A stretch of 64,000 nucleotides of DNA. Origin: Pieris napi. Taxonomy: Eukaryota; Arthropoda; Insecta; Lepidoptera; Pieridae. The notes under the pieces were generated by a model. It had not been told where the DNA came from. It searched no databases and saw only the letters and a list, made by a program, of their open reading frames with translations. The position numbers and the translations under genes were made by a program. The stretch lies in NCBI RefSeq assembly GCF_905475465.1, contig NC_062253.1:1488001-1552000 (forward strand). Direction: 5' to 3'. Positions within the stretch are counted from its first letter, which is position 1; each line of letters opens with the position of its first letter. Positions 10,521 to 21,764 of this stretch are shown here, piece after piece.

Positions 10521-10856
10521 TTATGTCAGATGTGAGTCGTCCCTAAACTGCACACGGTCTAAGAGTTCGTTAGCGATAACTTACTCAATTTCCGTGTAGC
10601 CGTTTTGACGGTTCATTTATAGAATTTAATATCGGCCCTTACTAAAGTGGGTTTTTATACCACTCTGTACCTGGGTTATTGTGTTTCATTTACAAAGACT
10701 ATCGTATAAAAACAATTTTTCAATTCGTACGAGAAAGAAAGCCCGAAAAACAACTGCGCATCTATGACGACTATACGTATATGTTTTGTTTTTTATTGGT
10801 TAAAATATATTATAATGAAGCGTGCGTGAATTTCAACGTGCGAATATCATCTTTAT

Positions 10857-11122
10857 AACGTCCGCCGTTCCACAACTGAGCGTTTTTCAAGGCAGTTTTT
10901 GCCGCGCACCACCACTTTGTGGAACCAGCTGCCCATTGAGGTATTTCCGAACCAATTCGACTTAGGGTCCTTCAAGAAAAGAGCGTACCGATTCCTGAAA
11001 GGCCGGCAACGCACTCGCGAGCCCTCTGGCATTGAGAGTGTCCATGGGCGGCGGTATCACTTAACATCAGGTGAGCCTCCTGTCCGTTTGCCCCCTGTTT
11101 TATAAAAAAAAAAAAAAAAAAA
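10857..11122 (+). pseudogene. LINE family A, ORF2 C-terminus and 3' tail with poly(A)
   Basis: The frame 10899-11105 reads PRTTTLWNQLPIEVFPNQFD then a FKKRAYRFLKGRQRTRE stretch and ends at a TAA that runs into poly(A) (11105-11122). This WN.LP..VFP...D...FKKR pattern is the C-terminal end of a jockey/CR1-type reverse transcriptase. It is 5' truncated, as expected for LINE insertions. Confidence 0.8.
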
Positions 11123-11126
11123 ATCA

Positions 11127-11325
11127 CTGAAGTTGTGGGTTCGAGCCCCTGCTGTGCACCAATGGACTTTCTATGTGCGCATTTAACAATCGCGGTACGG
11201 TGAAAGAAAACATCGTGAGGAAACCGGCTGTCAGAAGGCTCACATGCTTCTCTATAAAAAAACAATTATCAAGAAACAGATATGTGAGTCCCAGACCTAA
11301 AAGGTTGAAGCGCCATTGGTATATA
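11127..11325 (+). repeat. tRNA-derived SINE (family S1), fragment
   Basis: Begins inside the tRNA head (gtgggttcgagcccctgctg), continues ctatgtgcgcatttaac and aaaacatcgtgaggaaaccg, loses about 60 bases, and ends ccagacctaaaaggttg. It abuts the poly(A) of the preceding LINE. Confidence 0.75.
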
Positions 11326-12220
11326 TATTAATGTTAATAATAATGACCTACAGCCCAACGTGTCAATCTTTTGTTTTTCTTCAATTTCTGTATCCTTCAA
11401 TTAATTTTTAGAAGCAAGTAGATCAGTAATTCCTGACAAGGTATAGATTATTGAGTGTGAGATACGGCCTTCAAATTCAAATATTTTGAATATACTCGTA
11501 CATTTTCGAGTTATAGTTCCGTTTCAATTCTTAATCTTACCCTCGACATGGTGGTTTTATATTTTCCTTGAATTTAACAATCTAAAGAGTAGCTATCAAA
11601 AATATAACTTGTAATAATCAAGTCTCGCAACGCAGTTCTACCGTAAAAAGTAAGATCCATGTAATACCAAGTCGGTCTATTCAGTCCGTACTTAAGGGAC
11701 CTTTGTGTTAAGTTATTAAGTAATTAGCTAATAACATCTTATAATGGCCATATCAATATTACAGAGAACAGGAGAACTCGAGAACGGTACGGCCGTGCTG
11801 CTCTTTTTCTCGACTTGGCAATCTCAGGGTTGGAAGTGCGCTAGCCACTGGCTTTGTTCGCGAGTTTTTCCCATAAGGAATATACGTTTGCTTATATTAT
11901 ATCGTATAATCTTATATCTTAATCTCATCTTAGAATAAATTTATTCCGAAACACGTAGATGTATTGAAGTAAATTTAATATTCATCTCAAATAGCTTATA
12001 ATACCATTCAATGAATAGTATTATCATAATAATAGCGTAGAACTGTGTTTATTTTATAAAATGATACTTTAGCCTTCGCCTTTTGTCCGGTTACCACTTC
12101 TTGCAGCTTCCACAAAGAGGTACACAAATAGTGACTTAAATACGCTTTGATGTATTGCTCACAAAAAAAAAGACTTAAAATACGGAAAGTCTCATTACTC
12201 GGACACGTTTTGCGTCATCA
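11326..12220. other. Spacer with no recognised gene
   Basis: A 64-codon frame at 11744-11938 has no motif and no splice or repeat context, so I do not call it. Confidence 0.35.
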
Positions 12221-12224
12221 TCGA

Positions 12225-12425
12225 TACAACTTGTTGCAGCTAATAATGATGGGATTTAAACAAGAGATGGGCTGGTAGGAAGAAGAAGTCGTAGTTGCGC
12301 AACGTACGGGAGTGGACCGGCATCACATCCACCGAGGATCTTCAACTAGCGTAAGATTCACGGCAATTCTAGTTGTTACCAACCAACCTTTAACAATAAA
12401 GTGGTACCAGAAGAAGAACAGTTGC
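12225..12425 (+). pseudogene. Non-LTR retrotransposon C-terminal remnant, RTE-like
   Basis: Broken reading gives AGRKKKS.LRNVREWTGIT then STEDLQLA, related to the better copy at 22215-22392 (GKRRVGRR...LREWTSIATAEELLHLA). It ends in an agaagaagaac repeat. Confidence 0.5.
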
Positions 12426-12429
12426 TATC

Positions 12430-13180
12430 ATACTCGCGGTTAAAAAGTACTTGCTCGGTCATTGGATATTTTCTTATAACTATTTTGCCCTTGCCGTCTT
12501 TTACTTTTGGTTACCCACCGAAACATTAAAGGTAGTAAACACGGATTTAGAGGCCTGGAGGCCTTGGGGCATCAAAGTAGTGGAGCCCCAAATTATTTTT
12601 CAAATAAAAAGAACAATATTTTCAGTCGAGTTTTTCAATCAATAATTTATTGTTAAACCAAGTAGATTGTTTTGTGGATGCCCCGGTAGTAAACGTCCCA
12701 ACTTATAGCTAGTAAATTGTTACGTTCCTTTTGTCCACAAGAAAACTGCAGTGCCATTACAATGCAATAAAGTGTGCAATTAGCAATTAATCGTGAATAA
12801 TAGCTGCGGCGTTTATTTAGTTTGGTTCCCAAGAAAATATTTAACCCATTTGATACAAAACTATTAAGAATAATGCGAGATGCTCATGAGCAAATGGGTC
12901 AAAATGGGGTAGTGAAGGCAGTATACCTAAGCATATTGTATGTTGTGCGATGTATAATTTAATTGTAGGTATTGCCCGAAACATGAATCGCACAGCACAG
13001 GTTCGGTGGATGATTCGAAGGTGAAGATACATTTTTGGGACGCAGAATCAGCGTTGTGAGTTATTAGAAGTTTTCTGCACGATGACTTTTACGCGGTATG
13101 GCAGGAAAGGTATCCGAACAGCGGATTAGTGACAGCAGCAATCTAAAGGGAATTCCGATTGTGGGTAGGTAGATAGTTGT
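12430..13180. other. Spacer, no recognised feature
   Basis: Short frames (12451-12645 plus, 12841-13032 minus) lack motifs and codon patterns that would justify a call. Confidence 0.35.
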
Positions 13181-13182
13181 CA

Positions 13183-13240
13183 GGTAGTAGTAGTTAGGTA
13201 GGTAGGTAGGTAGGTAGGTACGTAGGTAGGTAGTGTAGGT
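13183..13240. repeat. GGTA/GTAG microsatellite
   Basis: About ten GGTA units (13195-13235) with one C interruption, preceded by irregular gtag units. Confidence 0.9.
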
Positions 13241-13361
13241 ATTCTTACCTTTGGCAGCATTGAATGAGTCTTGCCGTATGCTTAAGTATTTAAGATAGCT
13301 AAATTACTGACAGTTTGAAGCACTGTTGTTACAAAACCAAATTTTAGTCTGATATGATTTT

Positions 13362-13720
13362 TGAAGTTATACTTCTTTTGGCGCGCTAGCTGGACAAATA
13401 ATGAGAGTAAATGTTTACAATGCGCGCGTACACTGTCACAAAAACGCGACACTCTGAAGTTATAGTCATAGTCAACATTTTAGAATAAAAAATGTCCATT
13501 TCTTTAATTATATAGAATTTTTTTTGTGATATTTAAATAAACTTTATTTAACTAGATAATACGTTATAATAAAACTTTCAATGTATTGAAATTGTTATTT
13601 TTTCTATTGTTAGTGTAGTTTTTTCTACAAACATAGAATAAGGCAAAAGATAAAATTTTAAAAGATTTTTATCTTTTTACGCCAAAGAAGAATAACTTCT
13701 AACGCGTGTACATACACATG
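13362..13720. mobile_element. MITE-like repeat, family E, diverged copy
   Basis: One end reads gaagttatacttcttttggc and the other carries the complementary form acgccaaagaagaataactt, giving imperfect terminal inverted repeats. The GCGCGC..CACTGTCACAAAA segment parallels the 32950 copy. Non-coding. Confidence 0.6.
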
Positions 13721-13764
13721 TTTCTTATTAGATATTATTAATTTAGCTCTGAATGGACTACTAA

Positions 13765-14112
13765 CATGAAAACGGCTTGACCGATTTGTCTGATTCTTTT
13801 TTTATAATATTCCTTGAAGTACGAGGATGGTTCTTACGGAGAGAAAATTTAAAAAAATTTAGTAAAAAAGTCTAAAAACAGCACTTTTCTATATTCCCAT
13901 ACAAAATATTCGTAATAATATTTAAAGGCAATTTGAACTTTAATACCATATCATAAAGTTCAAGTGTTAGTGGAGGGGTTCCGGGAAGGTAAATTTTTAT
14001 ATTTTGACATAATGTATTTGTTGTATTATCAACTTTCTTTTTTTTATTTTACTAGCTAGACCGGTGTCCCGAATAGACTGATAGGCGGTACAATGTTCGC
14101 CAGGCCAGCTAG
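13765..14112 (+). mobile_element. Helitron, non-autonomous, 5'-incomplete
   Basis: Same family as the intact 43823-44240 copy: catgaaaacggcttgaccga, aagtacgaggatggttctta, and the 3' end with GGCG-loop-CGCC hairpin followed by ggccagCTAG and T. The 5' TC terminus is missing or mutated. Confidence 0.8.
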
Positions 14113-14135
14113 TAATAAATAAAGTGTTTGTTCGA

Positions 14136-14290
14136 ACGGCTGTGCACCAATGGAGTTTTCTCCATAAGTAAACATTTAACATTTGCTCGTATGATGACGG
14201 AAAACGTCGCGAGGAAAATGATTTAGACATAAGACGTGGAAAGCTGATCACCTACTTATGAAAACAAATGATAAGAGATGGCAGCGCCAC
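14136..14290 (+). repeat. tRNA-derived SINE (family S1), fragment
   Basis: Matches ggctgtgcaccaatgga, aacatttgctcg and gctgatcacctactt of family S1; head missing. Confidence 0.65.
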
Positions 14291-14327
14291 GGGAAAAACA
14301 AATTATTTAGATGAGTTGTTCAGATTA

Positions 14328-14545
14328 ACACTTTCAACTGAGTTTCATCATCGGTCGTCAAGGCAGAATACGTAATTCCACCCGTATCAACTCGACGTCC
14401 CGGACAGAGCGATTTTAAGGCAGTTTTTGGCGCGCATATTTCCGGACCGATTCCAGTTAGAGTCTTTCATGAAAAGAGTGAACTAATTGTAAAAAGGCTG
14501 TCAAGCCACTCGTAAACCCTCTTGCATTAAGATTCCATGGGTATC
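14328..14545 (+). repeat. LINE tail, family A, decayed
   Basis: Begins gagtttcatcatcggtcgtc like the copy at 32040 and continues through a damaged WNQLP region to the ccatgggtatcactt tail. Frameshifted. Confidence 0.65.
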
Positions 14546-14550
14546 ACTTG

Positions 14551-14905
14551 TGAGTGGTTCCCAAAAGAATGTAAGTGCGTGCTCCTATTTACTATGTCTA
14601 CTGCTGATGTAGGACAAATCTTTGTTTTTTTATTATTATTAATAAACTATTAATTACTTAAAGATGTCATGTGGAGCATGGTGTAATGGTTGCAGCTCCT
14701 GTTAGTTTGATGTGCTTTAAAAGCGTGTTTTTTAGTTTTTTTAAACTATTATTTATTTATTTGAAGCGGAGAGTTCTTCTTGTCCGTTGTACGCCCTTGA
14801 TTTGAGAACTGGCAGTAAATGTAAAACTAGAAGCATTTAATATGTATTACTTTATTAACGTTCATGAGTGTATTGTGTTACCTAAATGAATAAATGATTT
14901 TGAAT
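14551..14905 (+). repeat. LINE tail, family C
   Basis: Starts with the gtgcgtgctcctatttacta phrase, contains gatgtcatgtggagcatggt and ends gaataaatgattttgaatg. Parallels 17365-17715. Confidence 0.7.
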
Positions 14906-15925
14906 GTTGACTTATTGAGCCTCCTGTCCGTTTATCATATAAAAAACTTCCTCAAATTTAAAATAATGTATATTTATCAAACATTTTCTGTATCCGACAT
15001 AAAAGAAAACATCGTTAAATTTTCAACCGAGCGACTTTATAATAACTCCATCACCTTGCGAAGCCAATTTGAATACAATCAGTTCTCATAATTCACTTTA
15101 ATCTTCGTTAAACCATTTTTCTATTAATGGAACCAATTATTGGAAACATCAATTAAGATTTCTATTATTATTTAAATTGAACACGTGTATACATAAATAT
15201 TTGTTTGGAGCTATGTTTAAATAGATAGTATACCTAAGATAAGATTTAAATTATTTTTTTAAGCTTTCTTTTATTTTATAACACACAAATTATATTAGTA
15301 AATAGTTTGGAAAATCCAAAAGTGCACGCCTCATAGCGGTCATTCACATTTAAAAAAAAAACATTTGTTTACATTTTTTTTACTTCTTACTTACTTAATA
15401 TAATAAAAAAATATATAGTGGCGCTATAACTCTAAGGTGAGGAAAAAATATATTAAAATAAATGTATATTATATAGATATACAAAAACACAGTATTTTAG
15501 TTTTTTACAAATTATAATTAAACGACAGTACTTAGAACGCTAATATTAACTAGGAATCAGCCCAGGGTATAACTTTATATAATAAGAAAAAAAGTATTCT
15601 GGTACGATAAATTTTTCGACCAATTTCTCAGCCACATACATGGATCCATAAACACAGACTGACGGACGTCCAAGAATGATTGATTTTAATGTTATTATTT
15701 ACTATTTTAAACAAAATAATTGTTCATAAAAAATACCATATGTGCTTGATACATTATTTAACTCGATTTTAGTGCACTGATATTATCCTTAAGTGTTATA
15801 TTAGTGAGAAAAAAGTCATTCAAGTTTCGAAAGACTGGGTTTTTTGACATGTCGAGAGTAGAGCACTGCGAGGCGTGCAATAGTATATAGTATTTAGAAT
15901 ATTTTGACCTATATAATAATAATAA
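14906..15925. other. AT-rich spacer
   Basis: No repeat family or gene recognised. It ends in an AAT microsatellite (15912-15929). Confidence 0.35.
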
Positions 15926-15929
15926 TAAT

Positions 15930-16440
15930 CGTGAAGACACTTATATCCCCATATTTCTGTACGCGGCTGAAACGTGGACCTTGCGAGATGTGGAAAAGCA
16001 GAAAATAGACGCTCTGGAAATGTGGTGCTGGAGGAGAATGCTTGGGGTTTCGTGGACCGAGTTTCGTACAAACGTCTCGATACTTCAAGAACTTGGCATT
16101 AAGCAGCGTCTGTTTTCAACAGTAAAATCTCGCATCCTTACATTCTTCGGTCACGTATCTCGGCGTGGTGATCAGTCCATAGAACGCCTTGTCGTCCAGG
16201 GGAAGGTGGAAGGCACTAGACCGCGCGGAAGGTCACCTACGCGTTGGACTGACCAAATCAAGTCTGGCGTAGGAGATTCACGCAATCAGTGCAGCAGGAT
16301 GACCTCTAATAGGCAACGATGGCGAAACGTCGTGAAGCGCATCACATCTGCCCCTTCTGTTACCACTACTTCATAGCGATCACGACCGCTCTGTCAAGAG
16401 TGCACCGGATAGGAAGGAAGAATAATAATAATAATAATGG
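15930..16440 (+). pseudogene. RTE-like non-LTR retrotransposon, ORF2 C-terminus and tail
   Basis: An open frame from about 15930 to 16376 reads FLYAAETWTLRDVEKQK, then MWCWRRMLGVSWTEFRTN, FGHVSRRGD, and RPRGRSPTRWTDQIK. These are the signature C-terminal blocks of RTE-clade reverse transcriptases (W-ETWTL, RR-LG, GH--R, GR--RW-D). The element ends in an AAT repeat (16421-16437), typical of RTE tails. It is 5' truncated; the retained 140-odd codons are uninterrupted. Confidence 0.85.
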
Positions 16441-16597
16441 GAAATTAAAGACATTTCATCCGGTCACTTGCCATTGTGGTTTGTTGGTTCCAAACAAAAA
16501 AGTTAGTTTGTTTATTTGTTTTTACCTATAAATGTATGTGACAATTGGTTTATACATGGATCTCAATCTCAATTAGCCTTTTTTTAAATATATAGTA

Positions 16598-16795
16598 GGG
16601 GCGCAAACGAGCTTGCGGGACGACCAAAAAGGGCAGTGTTCGCAGCCCATAGACTCCCATTTTTAGTGGGTGCGTTGCCGGCCTTTGAGGTAGGAGTACA
16701 CTCGATTTTTAAACATTTGGAGGTCGTATCTCTGAGGGAAGACCCCCACCGGGAGTCGATTCCACAGTTCGTTAGTTCGCAGAAGAAAATGCCTT
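16598..16795 (-). repeat. LINE tail, family B, minus strand
   Basis: Carries gtgcgttgccggcctttga, acatttggaggtcgtatctc and gacccccaccgggagtcgat, the complement of the family B C-terminus (ELWNRLPVGVFPQRYDLQMF in the copy at 63580). Confidence 0.8.
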
Positions 16796-16849
16796 TTAGT
16801 TTTGGGAGATTTCTTTTTTATAAATAATGTATTGTTATAAATGATAGCG

Positions 16850-17364
16850 CGTGTGATTGAAAGATTCTATTCAAACAAAAAATAGCTAAATGGGATATAA
16901 ATCAAGACATTTTTCAGCGTCCGTATCACAGGTCACGTTCACCGAGTGCAAGACCACATATTAAATACTGGAATAGTTCTAGTTAATCTAAAATCTTGAA
17001 ACGCTCCAATATTCTTATATCACTTCAAAGCGAAGTGACGCAGATGTATTAGCGTGCCTCTGTTGAAGTAAAGAATGCGTTTACAATCAGGAGGCAATCG
17101 CTACGGATAGCATTGCTTTTAGTATGCAATTTTGATGTAGTTCTTTTCGGTAGCACTTGTCGCATTGGGATCGCGACATACATTTGTATGTCGTCCCGTT
17201 GATCCCGGAATGACGTTGGTGTCCACGTCAGAGAAATATACTATGTTTGATCATACAACGCTTAATGAATTCCGAGGACTTCATTAAGGCTGTATGACTT
17301 GTGGTGACTGGTCGGATTTGAATTCGTGTATGTGGTGATGTTAGTTATTTGGACTATGTTTGTG
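16850..17364. other. Spacer of moderate GC, no assigned feature
   Basis: This stretch is less AT-rich than its surroundings and contains an imperfect inverted pair (tcgcgacatacatttgtatg). No coding pattern or known repeat was recognised. Confidence 0.35.
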
Positions 17365-17715
17365 TGTTGTTCCCACGAGAATGTAAGTGCGTACTCCTAT
17401 TTCACCATACCTCCTGCTGATAGAGGACAAATCTTAGTTTTTAATTTATTTTATTATTATTAATTACTCAAGATGTCATGTGGAACATGGTGTACCTAAT
17501 GGTCGCAGCTCCTTACAAACATTGTGTAAAACAAAAAACTTTTAAAAAGAGTGGCGGAGAGTTTCTTGCCAATTCTTCTCTTCCGTTCTACGCCCTTGAT
17601 TTAAGAACTGGCAGTAAATGTAAAATTAGAAGCATTTCATATATATTTCTTTTTTGACTTTCATAAATGTACATTGTGTTACCTATATGAATAAATGATT
17701 TTGAATTGAATTCTG
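17365..17715 (+). repeat. LINE tail, family C, best copy
   Basis: Runs gaatgtaagtgcgtactcc, gatgtcatgtggaacatggt, gagtggcggagagtttcttg, gcccttgatttaagaactgg and ends tatgaataaatgattttgaa. The terminal AATAAA-type signal fits a retrotransposon 3' UTR. Confidence 0.75.
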
Positions 17716-17794
17716 AATTTTGTCTTTATTGACCGTTCCTACCGTTACGGACTCGACTGTCTACCATATGCTACAGAAAATTATATCCTATATC

Positions 17795-18010
17795 GATAAT
17801 GCGTAGAGGCGATGGGAACTTGGAGTAACCGATGATGGTAACACAGAAGGCAAATCACATGGCCGTTTTCCAACCAGATGGGCTGATCAAGTGAAAGACT
17901 CATCGTCCTCAAAACTACACTGTTATAAGAGAGGCGCTGATCAGAAACTGGTGGAAACAGACCGTCCACTTCAAGTTTTTTCTTGTTGACCACGAGAGAC
18001 CGTTATGTCA
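17795..18010 (+). pseudogene. RTE-like retrotransposon C-terminal remnant
   Basis: Broken frames give NTEGKSHGRFPTRWADQVK and a later RGADQKLVET segment. Closely related to 34640-34885. Confidence 0.65.
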
Positions 18011-18107
18011 GAATAACCACACTATATTACTCTGAAACATGATGTCTCGGGAGGCTTAAATCAGGAAAGGCATAACCAGATATGGCGAAATTGAAGCACC
18101 ATCATAG

Positions 18108-18200
18108 TGGGGGGCAAACGGATTGGAAGCTCACCTGATGTAAAATGGACCATGGACACTTACATTGCCAGAAGGCTCGTGCGTGGCCGCCCATTAAAGT
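18108..18200 (-). repeat. LINE tail, family A, minus strand
   Basis: Complement of gagccttctggcaatgtaag, gtgtccatgg and acatcaggtgagct; no coding left. Confidence 0.65.
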
Positions 18201-18239
18201 TTGCATTTCTTCTGTATGTACATAGAAAGATAGCATTTT

Positions 18240-18455
18240 ACCTTGATGGCAGTCATCCACAGTCCGTTTCACAAGACTTCTTGTTTTGCGAACTGTAGAT
18301 GGACTCCTGGGGTGTTCCGACATCAAAATGTTTAAAATAAGAGTATACTCCTCGCTCAAAGGCCGGCAACGCACCGACTAAAATATATGTCTAGGCTGCG
18401 ATGACTGCTCTTTATGGGCGTCACGTAGACTCGTTTGCTCCACTATTCTATTTAA
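18240..18455 (+). repeat. LINE tail, family B
   Basis: Matches agtccgtttcacaag, ttcttgttttgcgaactgt, agtatactcctcgctcaaag, gccggcaacgcaccgac and gctgcgatgactgc of the 63580 copy. Confidence 0.75.
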
Positions 18456-19150
18456 AAAAAATATAAATTGTAGCTTTACTTCAAACTCATATTATAAGGA
18501 AAAAAGATTTGTACTTTTGTAAAATAAATTCTGTATAAAAATGAAAATAAATCTAAAACTACGTCTTCATTCTTTTACCGTTAAATGATACGTTATCCCT
18601 GAGTAACATAGCCTTTATATCCAAAATATTTTCAAAAATAAAGATGTGTGTAGACCGCTGGTATTACATATCACAAACTTCCCCTAAGCATATTTAAAAT
18701 TCTCGCTCGGCACGGAACCTTGCCCTAATATCATGAAATAAACATTTAAAGGATCGTAAATTGTCAAAGTCAAAACGAAATGGGAAACGAAGGATGTCGA
18801 GAGAATTTGCTTATGCGATGGAAACAATTATACTTAAGTATTCGTAAGGAATTATTTGGTGTGTGAAAGATATTTGGCGTTTATTTTTTTAAGAGATGTA
18901 CGTTCATTGTTTTTAACCTTTTTTGGGATTTTAAATTTCTGTCTGTTTCATAAATTAGGTATAAGTTAGACGGTGATCAGCCGTACCTGACGAAATGTTT
19001 ACTTTTGTATTGGTTTTTGAGATTCGTGCTTAATCTAGAATTTGAACTTCTATTAGTTTTTTTGGAACGAAGTTCCTTATTGCGCGTTGTGAAAGGGGGC
19101 TAGACGGAAAAAATTCTTACGAAAAGTTGTCACGACACTTTTTAGCTATT
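18456..19150. other. AT-rich spacer
   Basis: No gene or repeat family recognised. Confidence 0.35.
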
Positions 19151-19158
19151 TGCTATTG

Positions 19159-19256
19159 TAATACACCGGTTCTCGTCCGATCACCGAAGCAAAGCAGCGT
19201 CGGGCGAGGTCAGTAGTTGGATGGGTGACCGCCTGGGAACACCTCGTGATGTTGGC
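19159..19256 (+). rRNA. 5S ribosomal RNA copy, 5'-truncated (pseudogene-like)
   Basis: From taatacaccggttctcgtcc to gatgttggc the sequence follows arthropod 5S rRNA for about 98 of roughly 120 bases. The internal promoter is largely present: the A-box region (aagcagcgtcgggc), and the C-box region with gatgggtgaccgcctgggaa. A run of eight T (19257-19264) follows directly, a normal RNA polymerase III stop. The first 20 or so bases of a 5S gene are not recognisable, so the RNA could not form its terminal helix. It is solitary, with no tandem 5S units nearby, and is best read as a dispersed pseudogene. Confidence 0.85.
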
Positions 19257-19264
19257 TTTTTTTT

Positions 19265-19740
19265 CGTCGTAAGATTTTTTGTCGAGAAAATCTATCATAC
19301 TGTTATGATACCAATTAACATATAAATAAATCGAAAGGAATTTCGTTCCATCCGGGTGTCCCTTGACACCTCTAAAGATTTTTGTTTTATTCAATTCTGA
19401 AGAAGAGTCAGGTCAACTGACAGTATGCAACAACATCTGTGCATAGTCAAAGCTGATGCAGGGTCTCAGTGAAATCACTTCTTGCTCTCTGGGAAGTGCC
19501 TTCTGTCCAAATGACGACTAATGCTTTTACTATACCCGATGGCGGAGAGGAACATCAGCAGGTCCTATCTGGTCACGTCCACGTCGCTCCTCCCGGGAAA
19601 ATTTGCACTCCGTTATCTCATAACTTCTCGCGGTGCAGTAGTTTAAACAGCAGAAGTTAGAAATTTTGTTTCATTGTACAATTTTGAAACATCATCATTA
19701 TATAAATAAATAATTTATATAATAAGTAGTATATTTTAAA
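19265..19740. other. Spacer, unassigned
   Basis: A moderately GC-rich part (19400-19660) has an open frame at 19469-19660 without motifs; it could be an unrecognised repeat. Confidence 0.35.
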
Positions 19741-19741
19741 A

Positions 19742-20035
19742 AACAATCAGTGGCGCTACAACCTCGTGAGGTCTTGGCCTCAGATTTCTGAATCTGTTTC
19801 ATGATTATTTTTATATCTAATAGGCAAGTAGGTGATCAGCCTCCAGTGCCTGACACACGCCGTCGACTTTTTGGTTCTAAGACATGTCGGTTTCCTCACG
19901 ATGTTTTCCTTCACCGTTTGAGCAAATGTTAAATGCGCACATAGAAAGCAAGTCCATTGGTGCACAGCTGGGGATCGAACCTACGACCTCAGGGATGAGA
20001 GTCGTACGCTGAAGCCACTAGGCCAACACTGCTCT
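19742..20035 (-). repeat. tRNA-derived SINE (family S1), near full length, minus strand
   Basis: On the minus strand it runs from the tRNA head (ggcctagtggcttcagcgta, ggtcgtaggttcgatcccc) through atgtgcgcatttaac, ggaaaacatcgtgaggaaac, gacggcgtgtgtcaggcac and ends gaccaagacctcacgaggtt-like text and agcgccactgattg. It is one of the two best copies here. Confidence 0.85.
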
Positions 20036-20140
20036 TTAGTAGTAATTTCGATCTATTGATTATAAAAATCCACACAACCAGCCATATGAAAATAGGCGTG
20101 CCCATGTAATAATTTTCACAACGTCATATCATAAGTTAAG

Positions 20141-20425
20141 TTATTTAATATAATTGTTGTCAAACTTATGGTCTAAATGCTCCGCCACGCTATAAAGTTT
20201 AATCACCCGCCCCTTGAAAGCATTACAAGGCAGTGATCTATAACTTTTAGGTAGGTGATTAAATAGTTTGATAGGAATGGCGTAACAATTTTTTGAATAC
20301 ATTGTGGTGCAACATGCAGGCAATACACAGACAAGTTTATTTAAATATTTTGAACAATTTTGACTGGGTTTTTGCTTTTTTGCTATGCATCCCACAGTGC
20401 GAGCATTACCCACAAAGATTTTCAA
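20141..20425 (-). pseudogene. Non-LTR retrotransposon C-terminal remnant
   Basis: The minus-strand frame contains IKLFNHLPKSYRSLPCNAFK followed by a basic end. This [W/F]N.LP....L....FK pattern is the usual last block of LINE reverse transcriptase proteins. No matching upstream reverse transcriptase domain survives. The clade differs from families A and B. Confidence 0.5.
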
Positions 20426-20799
20426 TTACTTGCAGTACTTTAGATGATTCGCCAACTTCACTTAGCTAATTATATCGACACTTTCATAATTTTGTAGCGA
20501 GTTAAATTTAACTTTATTCAATGTAAGTTGGAAGATTTTAATTAACTTTATTACTTAGCTACGATATCCGCCATTTTCTTAGATTTCTTGATGATATATT
20601 AAAAATTGAAATAATTGTAAAATGTTCTTTCCTAGTTCTACTGTAAGCTTAATTTCACTCTAAAGGTTTGTTTGATTGGTCTATTGAAAAGACGCAATTT
20701 AAAATACTTTTAAAAACATTGCTTGAGACGAAAGCGGCCGGATGGAATGTCTTTGATCCCTTGGAAGATGGGACTAGCTCTGGTACTGAATGCTACTTG

Positions 20800-21105
20800 T
20801 GTGGACACGTTAGCCACGTCTCACCTCCCTCGGACAAGCAAAAAAGATGGAGTGGCTACAGAGCAGGCGGAAAACAATAAACGGCTCAAATAAGAGTCTT
20901 TCTTACAGCTTCGATTTTGTTCCCTTTGGAATAGACTCTTGGGCCTTGGGGTTTAAGTGCACAGGCGTTAATTAAAGATTTAAGTTGGCGCCTGGTAGAT
21001 AGTACCCCCAGAGCTGGTGCTTTTCTCGCTCAACGAATAAGTATCGCAATATAGCGAAGAAATGCTGCCAGCATTAAAGGGTTAATTTTCTATTTATTAA
21101 TTTTT
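20800..21105 (+). repeat. LINE tail, family H
   Basis: Contains ctccctcggacaagcaaaaa, ggggtttaagtgcacaggcg, gcgcctggtagatagtac and agctggtgct...caacgaataa; the same text recurs at 39200, 52035 (minus), 53735 (minus) and 60085. An AT-rich 3' end follows. Confidence 0.65.
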
Positions 21106-21107
21106 AT

Positions 21108-21232
21108 TCATCATCATCTGATCATCTGATGTTAAGGGATGGACCACCCATGGGCACTCTCAATGTCAGAAGGCTCGTGAGTGCGTTGCCGGCCCATATA
21201 ACAATTTGCACGCTCTTTTTTTAAAATTCGAC
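21108..21232 (-). repeat. LINE tail, family A, minus strand
   Basis: Complement of the gtgagtgcgttgccggccca, agaaggctcgtga and gcactctcaatgtc phrases of family A. Confidence 0.7.
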
Positions 21233-21509
21233 TTACCTATGTTTTATTACCCTGGAAACAATAATTCTGGGTTGGTATCTGTTTGCCTTAGAACAAGTTT
21301 AGTAAAAGAATATCTCCCATGCCCAAAAGTAATGTAGGTTATTAAAGATCTAAGTACATTGTTAAACACAATAGCATCAAGGTGAATCGCTAATAAGACT
21401 TGATGAAGACATCCGTTGCATTACTCGCTACCGTACTGTAGGTACTGTGGGTGTACATTTTTCAATTTTATTTAAAAATTCAGCTTTCGACATATCAAGA
21501 AATGTCAAG

Positions 21510-21625
21510 TAAAAATCATTCATTCATATAGGTAACACAATGTACACTTATGAACGTCAAAAAAGAAATATACATTAAATGCTAATAATTTTACATTTAC
21601 TGACAGTTCTCAAACAAAGGGCCAG
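21510..21625 (-). repeat. LINE tail, family C, minus strand, truncated
   Basis: Matches 8619-8740 closely (cattcatataggtaacacaa, cttatgaacgtcaaaaaaga). Confidence 0.7.
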
Positions 21626-21764
21626 ATAATCTGGAATTGTATAGGAAAAACACCTTTTGTATGGCAATCAGGTTTTATAATAATTAAGTTTTTAAAAATC
21701 GACTAACCTACTACTTTTGTAAAAAAAATATGATTCTAATAATGATTATTTGCATGAAACATTA

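Noticed and set aside
11744..12645. Short plus-strand frames of about 64 codons
   Set aside because: No motif, no splice context, and length expected by chance in 64 kb.
15981..16376. 131-codon frame as a host gene
   Set aside because: Its ETWTL, GHVSRR and GRSPTRWTDQ blocks and the AAT tail mark a RTE-type LINE terminus.
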